Below are positions 1 through 8,217 of a stretch of DNA of 34,614 nucleotides, piece after piece. The notes beneath the pieces were generated by a model. It was not told the origin of the DNA and ran no database searches. It saw only the letters and a list, made by a program, of their open reading frames with translations. This DNA is from an uncultured Lachnospiraceae bacterium (GTDB taxonomy: Bacteria; Bacillota; Clostridia; Lachnospirales; Lachnospiraceae): positions 1 to 34,614 of the forward strand of contig CAMXIK010000031.1 in assembly GCA_947243855.1 (NCBI GenBank), read 5' to 3'. Each line of letters begins with the position of its first letter. Position 1 is the first letter of the stretch. The translations under genes were made by a program, and so were the position numbers.

Positions 1-1
1 T

Positions 2-394
2 CTGGACGGGAAACTGCCGCCTGCGGTGGATGTGGAGTTCTATGGGGATAAAAGCGGCAATCCGCCGCCGAAAGGGGAGGTTACGAGAGAACTTCGGGCG
101 CTGCTTGCAGCACTGGAAGAACAGTATCAGGTAAAGCCCGTTATCTATACGACCTATCGGGCTTACCACCGCTATCTAAAAGACGAGTTTACGGACTATC
201 CGCTGTGGATTAGGAACGTGTATTATGAGCCGTTTCTGATCGCCGACCCTGCATGGACATTTTGGCAGTATACCGATACCGAGGTCTTGGAAGGGTATCA
301 GGGTTCGGAAAAATATATTGACAGAAATGTGTTTCACGGCCCGATTTCCAGTCTGTCTACCGTCAAATCCGCCGCCTTGACAAACGGATTATGA
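2..394 (+). CDS. GH25 family lysozyme, C-terminal part (5' end outside window)
   Basis: This is the C-terminal part of a glycoside hydrolase family 25 muramidase, which cleaves the MurNAc-GlcNAc bond of peptidoglycan. The frame is open from base 2, so the gene begins outside the window; the GTG at 26 is an internal valine, not a start. The sequence shows the family's catalytic Asp-x-Glu strand (LPPAVDVEF, encoded from about base 17), the motif VIYTTYRAYHRYL, the strand PLWIRNVYYE, the substrate-side FWQYTDT and the usual ending EKYIDRNVFHG. After VFHG the last 19 residues do not look like the family. They are read from DNA that also encodes, on the other strand, the end of the neighbouring ferredoxin gene. 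The family assignment is firm; whether the full protein is secreted cannot be seen. Confidence 0.85.
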   Translation: MDGKLPPAVDVEFYGDKSGNPPPKGEVTRELRALLAALEEQYQVKPVIYTTYRAYHRYLKDEFTDYPLWIRNVYYEPFLIADPAWTFWQYTDTEVLEGYQGSEKYIDRNVFHGPISSLSTVKSAALTNGL

Positions 395-1173
395 TAGCGT
401 TTCCGTTTTTCTGGCAGACGCAGCAGTTTGGGAATGAGGCCCTTTGCCTGCCTGTAGGCTTCGGGCTTTTTGAATTGAACCGCTTTCGTCGGACAGTAAG
501 CGACACAGGCATTGCACCCATGACAGCGGTGGTTCCAGACAGGGGTGCGATTTTGCATGGTAATATTTTGGGTCGGACATACTTTTACACAGGTTTCACA
601 GCCAATACACCGTTCGTCTGTATAAAAGCCTTTGTCATATTCCTGCTCGATGGCCATATAGGGAGTCATCAGTCTGGGGTATAATGTTCGGGTGAGCCAT
701 CCCATTGCCGGATAGGCTCTGTTTTTTCTGGCGGATAGTTCCCTGCTGATTCGGTCGATGTTTTTTTCCATATAGGGGATCATCAGTTTTTCCGGCGGAA
801 ACGGCGGATAAGCAATGCACTGGCTGGCGACGCAGCGTAAAGCGACGCCATAATTAAGACGCGCTTTTTTTGCCGATAACAGTTTGTCCATAGTCTCAAA
901 GGTTTTTCCGTGAATGGCGACATAGGTGGCAATCATAAAAATATAAGCGTTTGGGTTTACCTTGAGCTTCCCGACAAATTCTTTCATGGTTCCCGGCATG
1001 TCCCACTCATAAACAGGACAGACAAAGCCGATGACGTCGGCGCTTTCAGCGGATATCTCTTCCGGATTGCACCGAACGGAAACAAGTTCTGCGCCTCCGA
1101 TTTTTTCTGCAATTCTGACTGCAGTTCTCATGCTGTTTCCAGTTCCGCTGAAATAGTAAATAATATGTTTCAT
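334..1173 (-). CDS. EFR1-type flavodoxin-ferredoxin fusion protein
   Basis: 279-residue electron-transfer protein. An N-terminal flavodoxin-like domain (residues 1-150) opens with the FMN phosphate loop FSGTGNS (8-14). It is followed by a two-[4Fe-4S] ferredoxin domain with CIGCETCVKVCP (Cys 189, 192, 195, 199) and CHGCNACVAYCP (Cys 217, 220, 223, 227). This order matches the EFR1 family of clostridia; the physiological partner is unknown, and no signal peptide or membrane segment is seen. The ATG at 1173 follows AAGGAG at good distance. The gene diverges from a TetR gene, with a strong promoter and two operator-like palindromes between them, so TetR control is likely. Its last 19 codons overlap the end of the convergent lysozyme gene by 61 bp. 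Confidence 0.9.
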   Translation of the reverse strand: MKHIIYYFSGTGNSMRTAVRIAEKIGGAELVSVRCNPEEISAESADVIGFVCPVYEWDMPGTMKEFVGKLKVNPNAYIFMIATYVAIHGKTFETMDKLLSAKKARLNYGVALRCVASQCIAYPPFPPEKLMIPYMEKNIDRISRELSARKNRAYPAMGWLTRTLYPRLMTPYMAIEQEYDKGFYTDERCIGCETCVKVCPTQNITMQNRTPVWNHRCHGCNACVAYCPTKAVQFKKPEAYRQAKGLIPKLLRLPEKRKRYHNPFVKAADLTVDRLEIGP

Positions 1174-1203
1174 AAGAGACTCCTTTTTGCGTTGGTGTTT
1201 TCT

Positions 1204-1218
1204 AATGTGTCACACTTG
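1204..1218. promoter_or_regulatory. Operator-like palindrome O1 (AATGTGTCACACTTG)
   Basis: AATGTGTCACACTTG is a near-palindrome that shares its first 12 bases with O2 at 1274. It lies just downstream of the predicted transcription start of the ferredoxin gene, where a bound repressor would block transcription. Binding by the adjacent TetR protein is an inference from position and symmetry. Confidence 0.6.
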
Positions 1219-1234
1219 TAACCTTTTGCGTCTT

Positions 1235-1262
1235 ATTATAAAATGAATAGAAAGAAAGTCAA
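1235..1262 (-). promoter_or_regulatory. Promoter of the EFR1 ferredoxin gene
   Basis: On the minus strand, TTGACT (1257-1262) and TATAAT (1235-1240) are separated by 16 bp. The -10 box is perfect and the -35 box has one mismatch. The expected transcription start is near 1228, about 55 bp before the ATG at 1173. The promoter sits between the two TGTGTCACAC palindromes. Confidence 0.75.
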
Positions 1263-1273
1263 CGGAAAACAGT

Positions 1274-1288
1274 AATGTGTCACACATT
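1274..1288. promoter_or_regulatory. Operator-like palindrome O2 (AATGTGTCACACATT)
   Basis: AATGTGTCACACATT is a perfect 15-bp palindrome around a central C, typical of TetR-family operators. It lies upstream of the ferredoxin -35 box and 66 bp before the chosen tetR start, so one protein bound here could affect both divergent genes. It starts exactly 70 bp from the start of O1. Confidence 0.65.
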
Positions 1289-1353
1289 CGCCGGATATGT
1301 TGCCTGTGGATACATGTGTGAATGGCGGATGCGGGAAAGGAACATCGATCTGG

Positions 1354-1905
1354 ATGAATACCACAAATGGAAAAATGGCGGAACAGTCAAAAGAAAAGCT
1401 GGCACAAGCGATGCTTGCGATTATGGAACAGTACGATTACAGGGAAATTACCATTACGCAGATTTCTCAGGAAGCGGGTCTTTCGCGAAAGACTTTTTAC
1501 AGGCTGTTTAAAGGGAAAGAAGAGCTGTTAGATTTTTACTTCGGGAAATTATTTCAAGAATATCAGACGCAGATAGAAGCAAGACGGCCGGAGCGTTATT
1601 GGGATGTGGTGCAGTGCTATTTTGATTTTTGCGAGGAACGGAAAGAACTGCTTTTTCTATTACGGCGGAACAATCTGCTCGGCGCTTTTTTTGAGGCCTC
1701 GTACCAGTATTCGTTTGCGGTCTTTTCCTATGTGCGTTCCGCAGAAACGGCGGATCGTTACGCGAGATTCCTTCCATATTTACTTGCTTACAGTGTGGGA
1801 GGGATGTACAGCATGGCTTTGAAATGGGTGGAAAGCGGTATGGATATCCCGTCGGCCGTGTTGATTGAAAAACTGAAATCTGGATTTTTGTCCCCTGATT
1901 TTTAA
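1354..1905 (+). CDS. TetR/AcrR family transcriptional regulator
   Basis: 183-residue one-component regulator. The N-terminal helix-turn-helix is clear: a helix MLAIMEQYDYREITI, then the turn and recognition helix ITQISQEAGLSRKTFYRLF, followed by the family's usual KGKEELLDFYF. The rest is a helical ligand-binding domain of unknown ligand. The frame is open further upstream (to 1297), but those 19 residues are not family-like and run close to the O2 palindrome. The ATG at 1354, with AAAGGA about 12 bp upstream, fits better; ATG 1375 is a second option. The divergent layout and paired palindromes suggest that it represses the EFR1 ferredoxin gene and possibly itself. Confidence 0.85.
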   Translation: MNTTNGKMAEQSKEKLAQAMLAIMEQYDYREITITQISQEAGLSRKTFYRLFKGKEELLDFYFGKLFQEYQTQIEARRPERYWDVVQCYFDFCEERKELLFLLRRNNLLGAFFEASYQYSFAVFSYVRSAETADRYARFLPYLLAYSVGGMYSMALKWVESGMDIPSAVLIEKLKSGFLSPDF

Positions 1906-1949
1906 AGCGGTTTTTACAGTTTGAGGACTGATTTTTGACAGAAAACATA

Positions 1950-1978
1950 TTGACACGGGAGACGGAACTCGTTACGAT
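1950..1978 (+). promoter_or_regulatory. Promoter of the ACT / UPF0210 operon
   Basis: A perfect TTGACA (1950-1955) and TACGAT (1973-1978, 4 of 6 matches) are separated by 17 bp. Transcription would start about 55 bp before the ACT-domain gene. A second TTGACA at 1935-1940 has no matching -10 box. Confidence 0.5.
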
Positions 1979-2042
1979 TTATTATGTGCCAAAGCTGTCT
2001 CAACAAAGTTAAGACAAAAGCGGCGCGGAAATGGAGAGGACT

Positions 2043-2315
2043 ATGAAAAAGACAATTATCACGGTAGTGGGAAAAGACACGGTTGGCATTATTGCGAGAG
2101 TTTGCACCTACTTAGCGGAGAATCAGATCAATATTCTGGATATCTCCCAGACCATTGTGCAGGGCTTCTTTAATATGATGATGATTGTGGACACCAACCA
2201 GACGGACAAAGATTTCGGCGTGATCGTGGACGAACTGAACGCGCTGGGAGAAGAGATCGGCGTGGCGATCAAATGCCAGAAGGAAGAGATTTTTGACCAG
2301 ATGCACAGGATCTAG
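2043..2315 (+). CDS. ACT domain protein, UPF0237 family
   Basis: 90-residue stand-alone ACT domain. ACT domains bind small ligands, often amino acids, as dimers. The protein opens with [20 protein letters not shown], the usual first strand and helix, and continues with the [20 protein letters not shown] strand typical of GcvR-like and UPF0237 proteins. ATG 2043 is preferred because GGAGAGG lies 5 bp upstream; the ATG at 2031 would overlap that site. The UPF0210 gene follows 14 bp later, a pairing widely conserved in Firmicutes and archaea. The ligand and regulated process are unknown. Confidence 0.9.
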   Translation: MKKTIITVVGKDTVGIIARVCTYLAENQINILDISQTIVQGFFNMMMIVDTNQTDKDFGVIVDELNALGEEIGVAIKCQKEEIFDQMHRI

Positions 2316-2329
2316 GGGAGAAGAAAATT

Positions 2330-3694
2330 ATGATAAATTTATTTGAAGTGGCGGAAACCAATGAAATGATCGCCAAGGAAAATCTGGACGTGCGCACGAT
2401 CACGTTGGGCATCAGCCTTTTGGACTGTATTGATTCCGACCTTGCAAAGGTGAACGAGCGGGTTTACCAGAAGATCACCACGGTGGCGAAGGATCTGGTA
2501 AAGACGGGAGAAGCTATTGAAAAGGAGTTTGGCATTCCCATTGTCAATAAGAGAATTTCGGTGACGCCGATCGCTCTGGTGGGCGGAGCAGCCTGCAAAA
2601 GCAAGGAAGATTTTGTGACGCTGGCAAAGACCCTCGACCGGGCGGCGGCGGAAGTGGGCGTCAATTTGATCGGCGGCTACTCGGCGTTAGTGTCAAAAGG
2701 AATGACAAAGGCGGATGAATTGTTGATACGCTCCATTCCGGAAGCGTTACATGCCACGGAACGGGTTTGCAGTTCGGTCAATCTCGGTTCCACCAAGACA
2801 GGCATCAATATGGACGGGGTGCGTCTGATGGGGGATATCATCAAGGAGACGGCCATGATCAGCAAGGAGCAGGACAGCGCCGACTGCATGAAGCTGGTGG
2901 TGTTCTGCAACGCGCCGGACGACAATCCGTTCATGGCGGGCGCGTTCCACGGCGTGACGGAGGCCGACGCGGTGATCAATGTGGGCGTCAGCGGCCCCGG
3001 CGTGGTGAAGACCGCTTTGCAGAGAGTGCGCGGCGAGAACTTTGAAGTGCTCTGCGAGACCATCAAAAAGACTGCCTTCAAAGTGACAAGGGTCGGACAG
3101 TTGGTGGCGCAGGAGGCGTCCCGGATGCTCGGCATTCCTTTTGGCATTGTGGATTTATCCCTTGCGCCCACGCCGGCCATCGGCGACAGCGTGGCGGATA
3201 TTCTGTGTGAGATCGGCTTGGAATATGCGGGCGCGCCGGGAACGACGGCGGCGCTTGCGCTCTTAAACGATCAGGTGAAAAAGGGCGGCGTGATGGCTTC
3301 CTCCTATGTGGGAGGACTGAGCGGGGCCTTTATTCCCGTCAGCGAAGATCAGGGCATGATCGACGCGGTGGCTGCGGGGGCGCTTACCATAGAGAAATTG
3401 GAGGCCATGACCTGTGTCTGCTCGGTGGGACTTGATATGCTGGCCATTCCGGGCGATACGCCAAATACCACGATTGCGGGTATCATCGCGGATGAGATGG
3501 CGATTGGCATGGTCAACCAGAAGACTACGGCGGTACGCATCATCCCGGCCATCGGTAAGGGTGTGGGGGATAAGGTTGAGTTTGGCGGGCTGTTCGGTTA
3601 TGCGCCGGTGATGCCGGTGAACGGCTTTTCCTGCGAGGCGTTTGTGAACCGTGGAGGCAGGATTCCCGCGCCGATTCATAGTTTTAAGAATTAA
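2330..3694 (+). CDS. UPF0210 / PFL family protein (DUF711)
   Basis: 454-residue protein of the UPF0210 (DUF711, PFL) family, close to the usual family length of about 450. The sequence has the glycine-rich segments expected of the family ([62 protein letters not shown]), with no signal peptide or membrane helix. Its fold is related to the glycyl radical enzyme superfamily, but the reaction is not known and I do not assign one. It follows the ACT-domain gene by 14 bp and is almost certainly co-transcribed, so an amino-acid-responsive role is plausible but unproven. Confidence 0.9.
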   Translation: MINLFEVAETNEMIAKENLDVRTITLGISLLDCIDSDLAKVNERVYQKITTVAKDLVKTGEAIEKEFGIPIVNKRISVTPIALVGGAACKSKEDFVTLAKTLDRAAAEVGVNLIGGYSALVSKGMTKADELLIRSIPEALHATERVCSSVNLGSTKTGINMDGVRLMGDIIKETAMISKEQDSADCMKLVVFCNAPDDNPFMAGAFHGVTEADAVINVGVSGPGVVKTALQRVRGENFEVLCETIKKTAFKVTRVGQLVAQEASRMLGIPFGIVDLSLAPTPAIGDSVADILCEIGLEYAGAPGTTAALALLNDQVKKGGVMASSYVGGLSGAFIPVSEDQGMIDAVAAGALTIEKLEAMTCVCSVGLDMLAIPGDTPNTTIAGIIADEMAIGMVNQKTTAVRIIPAIGKGVGDKVEFGGLFGYAPVMPVNGFSCEAFVNRGGRIPAPIHSFKN

Positions 3695-3696
3695 CA

Positions 3697-3725
3697 GTTC
3701 AGCCAGACCGTGGCGTGGGCTGAAC
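3697..3725 (+). other. Stem-loop after the UPF0210 gene
   Basis: A perfect 8-bp stem GTTCAGCC / GGCTGAAC encloses a 13-nt loop directly after the UPF0210 stop codon. No T-run follows on either strand, so it is not a classic intrinsic terminator. It may protect the 3' end of the upstream mRNA or slow the polymerase. Confidence 0.45.
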
Positions 3726-3749
3726 AGGGGAAAACAGGCGTAACGGCTG

Positions 3750-3779
3750 TTGACAGTAAGCCGCCGTACAGACTATAAT
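3750..3779 (+). promoter_or_regulatory. Promoter of the ECF transporter operon
   Basis: A perfect TTGACA (3750-3755) and a perfect TATAAT (3774-3779) are separated by 18 bp, about 40 bp upstream of the S-component start. This is one of the strongest promoters in the window. No known vitamin riboswitch is apparent in the short leader. Confidence 0.75.
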
Positions 3780-3825
3780 AAGAGTGGTTTTATTGAAAAA
3801 TAATACATATAAGGGAGGTCTTTTT

Positions 3826-4368
3826 ATGAAAAAGCTGTCCGTAAAGAGTGTCGTTGCGATCGGTATCGGCGCGGCGCTGTTCTTTGTTCTGGGAAAGGTG
3901 GCGATTCCGTCGCCCGTGCCGAACACAAACATCAGTTTGCAGTATGCAGTGGAGGCGGTGTTTGCGACGCTGTTTGGGCCTATTGCAGGCGTTTTGATCG
4001 GGTTTATCGGTCACACGCTGATTGACGCTACAAGCTATGGCCCTTGGTGGAGCTGGATTATCGCTTCCGCGTTTGTGGGTCTGGTGATCGGACTTGCAAC
4101 CATGAAGCTGAATGTGGAGGAAGGGATCGACAGTAAGAAACTCATCCATTTTAACGTGGCGCAGATCGTCGCTCATCTTTTGGCATGGGGATTGGTGGCT
4201 CCTGTTCTGGATATTCTGATTTACAAGGAGCCTATTGAGAAGCTGTTTGCACAGGGACTTATGGCTTCCGTTTCCAATATCATAACCACTGGTGTTGTGG
4301 GAACCCTGTTGTTACTCGGTTATGCAAAGACTGTGGTAAAGAAAGGCTCTTTGGAGAAAGAAGACTAA
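3826..4368 (+). CDS. ECF transporter S component, UPF0397 family
   Basis: 180-residue integral membrane protein with about five hydrophobic segments, the size of an energy-coupling-factor substrate-binding subunit. The features VPNTNISLQYAVEA and GFIGHTLIDATSYGPWWSW are typical of UPF0397 proteins. The GTG-initiated extension from 3784 is unlikely because AAGGGAGGT stands 7 bp before ATG 3826. The ATPase and EcfT genes follow in the same direction, which gives a complete dedicated (group I) ECF transporter. UPF0397 S components are annotated with various substrates (riboflavin, thiamine precursors, others); nothing here fixes the substrate. Confidence 0.85.
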   Translation: MKKLSVKSVVAIGIGAALFFVLGKVAIPSPVPNTNISLQYAVEAVFATLFGPIAGVLIGFIGHTLIDATSYGPWWSWIIASAFVGLVIGLATMKLNVEEGIDSKKLIHFNVAQIVAHLLAWGLVAPVLDILIYKEPIEKLFAQGLMASVSNIITTGVVGTLLLLGYAKTVVKKGSLEKED

Positions 4369-4379
4369 GAGAAACGGTG

Positions 4380-4412
4380 AGGCAGATTCGGGGGATTCTC
4401 CCGAATCTGCCT
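4380..4412 (+). terminator. Intra-operon stem-loop between S component and ATPase
   Basis: A perfect 13-bp stem (4380-4392 with 4400-4412) has a 7-nt loop and only a short TTT after it. It lies in the 70-bp gap between the S-component gene and the ATPase gene. The weak T-tract suggests partial termination or an mRNA-stabilising 3' end, which would make more S component than ATPase. Confidence 0.65.
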
Positions 4413-4438
4413 TTGCACGTATCATAAGGAGAAACGAT

Positions 4439-6160
4439 ATGGCGCAGCCCATTATTTCGTTTAAGGACTACGGATTTCAATACAGGGCGCAGGCGTCGCC
4501 CACCCTGCACCACATTAATCTGGACATTTATCCCGGAGAGAAGGTGCTGATTGCAGGCGCTTCCGGCAGCGGCAAAAGTACCGTCGGAAGCTGTATCAAC
4601 GGCCTGATTCCCTATGCCTATCCGGGGGAGAGTACGGGAGAGCTTTGGGTGGGCGGAAAAGACCCGAAAAAGGAAAGCATTTTTACCCTGAGCCAGATTG
4701 TGGGAACGGTGCTTCAGGATACGGACGGACAGTTTATCGGCCTGACGGTGGGAGAGGACATTGCCTTTGCGCTGGAAAACGACTGTATCCCGCAGGATGA
4801 GATGAAACTGACCGTGGAGGAGACGGCGAAGCTGGTGGATATCGACCACCATTTGGCGTATGCGCCCCATGAGCTTTCCGGCGGACAGAAACAGCGGGTC
4901 AGCTTGGCTGGCGTTATGGTGGAGCATGTGCAGGCCCTTCTCTTTGACGAGCCCCTTGCGAATTTAGACCCGGCGGCGGGCAGGGTGACGATCGAGCTGA
5001 TTGACGAGGTGCAGAAGCGTACCGGGGCGGCGGTGATTATCATAGAACACCGTCTAGAGGATGTGTTGTGGCGGAGCGTGGACCGGATCGTGCTCATGAA
5101 CGAGGGCCGGATTGTGGCCGATATGCCGACGAAGGCTTTTTTGGCGGACACAAAGCTTTTAGAGCACGGGATCAGGGAGCCGTTGTATTTGACGGCGCTG
5201 CGTTATGCGGGCGTTCCGATTACGGAAGAGCTGGAACCCCAGCATGTGAACAGTCTGCGGCTTTTAGAAGAGCACAAGGGACAAGTGCGCGCATGGTATC
5301 AAAAGAATGAGGGCCTTGGAAGAGCCAAGGAACAGAGGCGCGAACTTCTCAGCGTGGAAAACTTAAGTTTCGGCTACACATCCGACGTACAGAATTTGAA
5401 AAATATCAGTTTTTCCATAAGGGAAGGCGAGATGGTCAGCATTGTAGGAAAAAACGGCGCGGGAAAGAGCACGCTGGCCAAGCTGATCTGCGGTTTTGAG
5501 AAACCCACGTCGGGCAGAATCTGTCTGGAAGGCAGGGATCTTTTGGGCGATACCATCAAAGAGCGGGCGCAGAGAATCGGCTATGTGATGCAGAATCCCA
5601 ATCAGATGATTTCCAAGCCCATGATCTGGGACGAGGTGGAAATGGCCCTTCTGGCGGGCGGCATGAGCGCCGAAGAGCGGCGGGAACGGGTGGAAGATAC
5701 CTTGAAAATATGCGGGTTGTATCCTTTTCGCAAGTGGCCGGTTTCGGCTCTCTCCTTCGGGCAGAAAAAGCGGGTAACCATCGCGGGCATTCTGGTACAG
5801 CAGCCCCGTATCATTATTTTGGACGAACCCACGGCTGGGCAGGATTACCACCATTATACGGAGATCATGGAGTTTTTAAAGGGTCTGAATGAACAGGGCT
5901 TTACGATCATTATGATTACGCATGATATGCACCTGATGCTGGAGTACACGCCGAGGGCGATTGCGTTTTGCGAAGGGGAACTGCTGGCGGATACCACGGC
6001 GGCTCATGTGCTTAACGATCCGGCGCTGGTGCGGCGGGCGAACTTAAAGGAGACAAGTCTCTATACGCTCAGTATGGCCTGCGGCATAGAGAATCCGCAG
6101 GCATTTACGGAACGGTTTATCGCCTATGAGGAGGCGCACAGACAGAGGCAGGAGGGGTGA
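4439..6160 (+). CDS. ECF transporter ATPase, fused double ABC domain (EcfA1A2-like)
   Basis: 573-residue protein with two complete ABC ATPase domains in one chain. Domain 1 has Walker A GASGSGKST (40-48), signature LSGGQ (146-150) and Walker B LLFDEP (167-172). Domain 2 has Walker A GKNGAGKST (about 337-345), a variant signature LSFGQ and Walker B IIILDEP. Both carry the downstream H-loop (IIIEH, IMITHD). The fused layout resembles YkoD-type ATPases of ECF transporters, which couple ATP hydrolysis to vitamin or metal uptake through EcfT. ATG 4439 follows AAGGAG. The EcfT gene begins 1 bp after the stop, implying tight translational coupling. Confidence 0.92.
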   Translation: MAQPIISFKDYGFQYRAQASPTLHHINLDIYPGEKVLIAGASGSGKSTVGSCINGLIPYAYPGESTGELWVGGKDPKKESIFTLSQIVGTVLQDTDGQFIGLTVGEDIAFALENDCIPQDEMKLTVEETAKLVDIDHHLAYAPHELSGGQKQRVSLAGVMVEHVQALLFDEPLANLDPAAGRVTIELIDEVQKRTGAAVIIIEHRLEDVLWRSVDRIVLMNEGRIVADMPTKAFLADTKLLEHGIREPLYLTALRYAGVPITEELEPQHVNSLRLLEEHKGQVRAWYQKNEGLGRAKEQRRELLSVENLSFGYTSDVQNLKNISFSIREGEMVSIVGKNGAGKSTLAKLICGFEKPTSGRICLEGRDLLGDTIKERAQRIGYVMQNPNQMISKPMIWDEVEMALLAGGMSAEERRERVEDTLKICGLYPFRKWPVSALSFGQKKRVTIAGILVQQPRIIILDEPTAGQDYHHYTEIMEFLKGLNEQGFTIIMITHDMHLMLEYTPRAIAFCEGELLADTTAAHVLNDPALVRRANLKETSLYTLSMACGIENPQAFTERFIAYEEAHRQRQEG

Positions 6161-6161
6161 A

Positions 6162-6992
6162 ATGGCGCGGGTAGCTTTAAATTATATCAAACGGCAAAGT
6201 CCGGTACATGAGCTTACGGGAACGACGAAGCTTGTATTCTTCCTTGCGTGGAGCATAGTCTCTATGGTGACCTTTGACACCCGCGTGCTTGTTTGTATGC
6301 TGGCGGTCGGCGCGGTCATTTTTAAAGTCAGCAAGATCACGATCAGGGATATCAGTGTGGTGCTGGGACTGGCGGCAATTTTTCTTTTGCTCAATAACCT
6401 TTTCATCTATTTGTTTACGCCCGAATACGGGGTGGAGGTTTACGAGAGCCGGGACGTTTTGTTTACGATTGTGGGGAGGTATACGGTCACGGCCCAGCAG
6501 TTGTTTTATCATCTCAACATTACGTTGAAGGTGATTTGCGTGGTGCCGATTGCGCTTCTCTTTATCGCCTGCACGGACCCCAGCGAGTTTGCTTCTTCCT
6601 TAGCCAGAATCGGCGTAAGCTACAGGGCTGGCTACGCGGTGAGTCTGGCGCTTCGGTACATACCCGATGTACAAAGGGAATACCGCAATATCAGTCAGGC
6701 GCAGCAGGCAAGAGGCATTGATCTGTCGGGAAAGGATAAGCTTCTTACGAGACTGAAAAATTCGGTGGCAATTCTTCTGCCCTTGATTATGTCAAGTATT
6801 AACCGAATCGAGGTAGTCAGCAACGCCATGGAGCTTCGGGGCTTTGGCAAGGAGAAGAAACGGACTTGGTATATGCAGAGAAAGCTTAACAGAAACGACT
6901 GGCTGGCCATTGCACTTGCGGCGGCGATTGTGGCGGTCGGCATGACGGTGACGTTTTGGGATGGGAGCCGGTTTTATAATCCCTTTCTTTAA
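6162..6992 (+). CDS. ECF transporter transmembrane subunit EcfT
   Basis: 276-residue membrane protein of the EcfT/CbiQ family, which links the S component to the ATPases. Several hydrophobic segments fill the first two thirds. The coupling motifs are visible: a first A-R-G signature in QAQQARGIDLSGK and a second in SNAMELRGFGKEK. ATG 6162 is chosen because AGGAGGGG lies just upstream, inside the end of the ATPase gene; the reading frame is open from 6126, but that stretch is highly basic and unlike the family. It is the third gene of the transporter operon. Confidence 0.9.
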   Translation: MARVALNYIKRQSPVHELTGTTKLVFFLAWSIVSMVTFDTRVLVCMLAVGAVIFKVSKITIRDISVVLGLAAIFLLLNNLFIYLFTPEYGVEVYESRDVLFTIVGRYTVTAQQLFYHLNITLKVICVVPIALLFIACTDPSEFASSLARIGVSYRAGYAVSLALRYIPDVQREYRNISQAQQARGIDLSGKDKLLTRLKNSVAILLPLIMSSINRIEVVSNAMELRGFGKEKKRTWYMQRKLNRNDWLAIALAAAIVAVGMTVTFWDGSRFYNPFL

Positions 6993-7015
6993 ACCACGGG
7001 GAAGGATAGAAAATC

Positions 7016-7924
7016 ATGAAACTTTTGGTAATCGGAGGCAGTTATTTTTACGGCAGGGTGTTTGTCATGGAGGCGGCTGGCGGGCATGAGATTACGGTGT
7101 GGAACCGCGGCACCTATTCCATGAAAGAATTTGGCGTCAGGGAGGTCCGGGCGGATCGCCGTGAACAGGCGGCGGTCTGTGCAGAAGACTTTGACGTGGT
7201 GATCGACTTTTGCGCCTACGGGGCGGAGGATGTGCTTACGACCCTAGAACATTTGACGGGGAAAATTGGACAGTATCTTTTGGTCAGCACCGTGGATGTG
7301 TACGAGCGCGATCCCTCCAAGGTGAAAGCTGAGAGTACGCCTTTGGAGGAAAGGAGCATTCCCGGAGAGGCGGGCGCTTATATCGCTGGCAAGGTATCGG
7401 CGGAGCGGGCGGCGGTAAAGGCTTGCGGGGAGAGAGGGATTCCCTGCACCCTGCTTCGCCCGGCTATTCTTTACGGCCCCTATAATTACGCGCCCAGAGA
7501 GTCGGCCTATATTGGGATGCTTTTGCAAAATCATGCGCTGCCCCAATTCACCGATGCAGACGGAAAGTTTCAGTTTGTTTATGTGAAAGACGCGGCCCAT
7601 GCGATCCTAAAATGCCTTGGCAATGAAAAGGCTTTCGGGATGGCTTACAATTTATGCATGGATCAGGTTCTTACTTATGAGAGCTTCTTTGAGACGTTAA
7701 AGCGGGCGGCAGGGCCGGAGGATTTGGAAGGTCTGACGGAAGTTCCCCTCACGGTGGAGCAGGCGGTTTCGCAGGGCGTTCCGGTTCCCTTTCCCGCCAC
7801 AGAGGCGGAAACCCATCTGTGCGATAATTCGAAGGCAAAGACAGAGCTTGGTATGAGTTATACGGATTTTGAAGAGGGTATGAGGAGAACCTACAGGGCT
7901 TTCCGAAATGTCTATAAGCAGTAA
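7016..7924 (+). CDS. NAD-dependent epimerase/dehydratase family protein
   Basis: 302-residue extended short-chain dehydrogenase. The Rossmann loop is GGSYFYGR (residues 7-14), a form seen in the isoflavone-reductase-like and CSP41-like branches rather than the usual GATGFIG. The catalytic Tyr-x3-Lys pair is present in AYIAGK, after the serine-containing strand LLVSTVDVYE. LLRPAILYGP and the FVYVKDAA segment are also typical. The substrate is not predictable. It starts 23 bp after ecfT and ends 19 bp before feoA, so it probably shares the transcript, but no shared pathway is obvious. Confidence 0.85.
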   Translation: MKLLVIGGSYFYGRVFVMEAAGGHEITVWNRGTYSMKEFGVREVRADRREQAAVCAEDFDVVIDFCAYGAEDVLTTLEHLTGKIGQYLLVSTVDVYERDPSKVKAESTPLEERSIPGEAGAYIAGKVSAERAAVKACGERGIPCTLLRPAILYGPYNYAPRESAYIGMLLQNHALPQFTDADGKFQFVYVKDAAHAILKCLGNEKAFGMAYNLCMDQVLTYESFFETLKRAAGPEDLEGLTEVPLTVEQAVSQGVPVPFPATEAETHLCDNSKAKTELGMSYTDFEEGMRRTYRAFRNVYKQ

Positions 7925-7943
7925 AGATGAGAGGAAAACGAAG

Positions 7944-8168
7944 ATGACGTTAGATGAACTTTCAGTGGGGAAAGAAGCGAAAATCGTAGCGGTAGGCGGA
8001 GAAGGGCAGCTTCGGGTACGGCTTTTGGATATGGGGCTGATTCCGCATACTATGGTCAAGGTACAGAAGGTGGCTCCCATGGGCGATCCCATAGAGATTC
8101 ACCTGCGGGGCTATGAGCTGACCATCCGCAAGGAGGACGCGGCGCGGATTGAAGTGGCGCAAGTGTAA
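7944..8168 (+). CDS. feoA: Ferrous iron transport protein A
   Basis: 74-residue SH3-like FeoA protein that associates with FeoB and modulates Fe(II) uptake. The family pattern is clear: MTLDELSVGKEAKI, then VRLLDMGLIPHTMVKV, GDPIEIHLRGYELTIRKEDA and the final strand RIEV. ATG 7944 has GAGAGG upstream; the frame is open from 7908, but that part overlaps the epimerase gene and is not FeoA-like. feoB follows 49 bp later. No Fur or DtxR box is obvious nearby, and iron regulation cannot be judged. Confidence 0.93.
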   Translation: MTLDELSVGKEAKIVAVGGEGQLRVRLLDMGLIPHTMVKVQKVAPMGDPIEIHLRGYELTIRKEDAARIEVAQV

Positions 8169-8217
8169 TGAGAAAAAGTATAGACAGATGAGGATAAGAT
8201 AGAAGAGGGCAGGCAGT

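Noticed and set aside
2677..3180. 167-codon open frame opposite the UPF0210 gene
   Set aside because: It lies wholly inside a conserved gene on the other strand and shows no known domain.
3697..3825. Riboswitch before the ECF transporter
   Set aside because: There is a stem-loop and a promoter, but the leader after the predicted start is only about 40 nt and no vitamin riboswitch core can be recognised.
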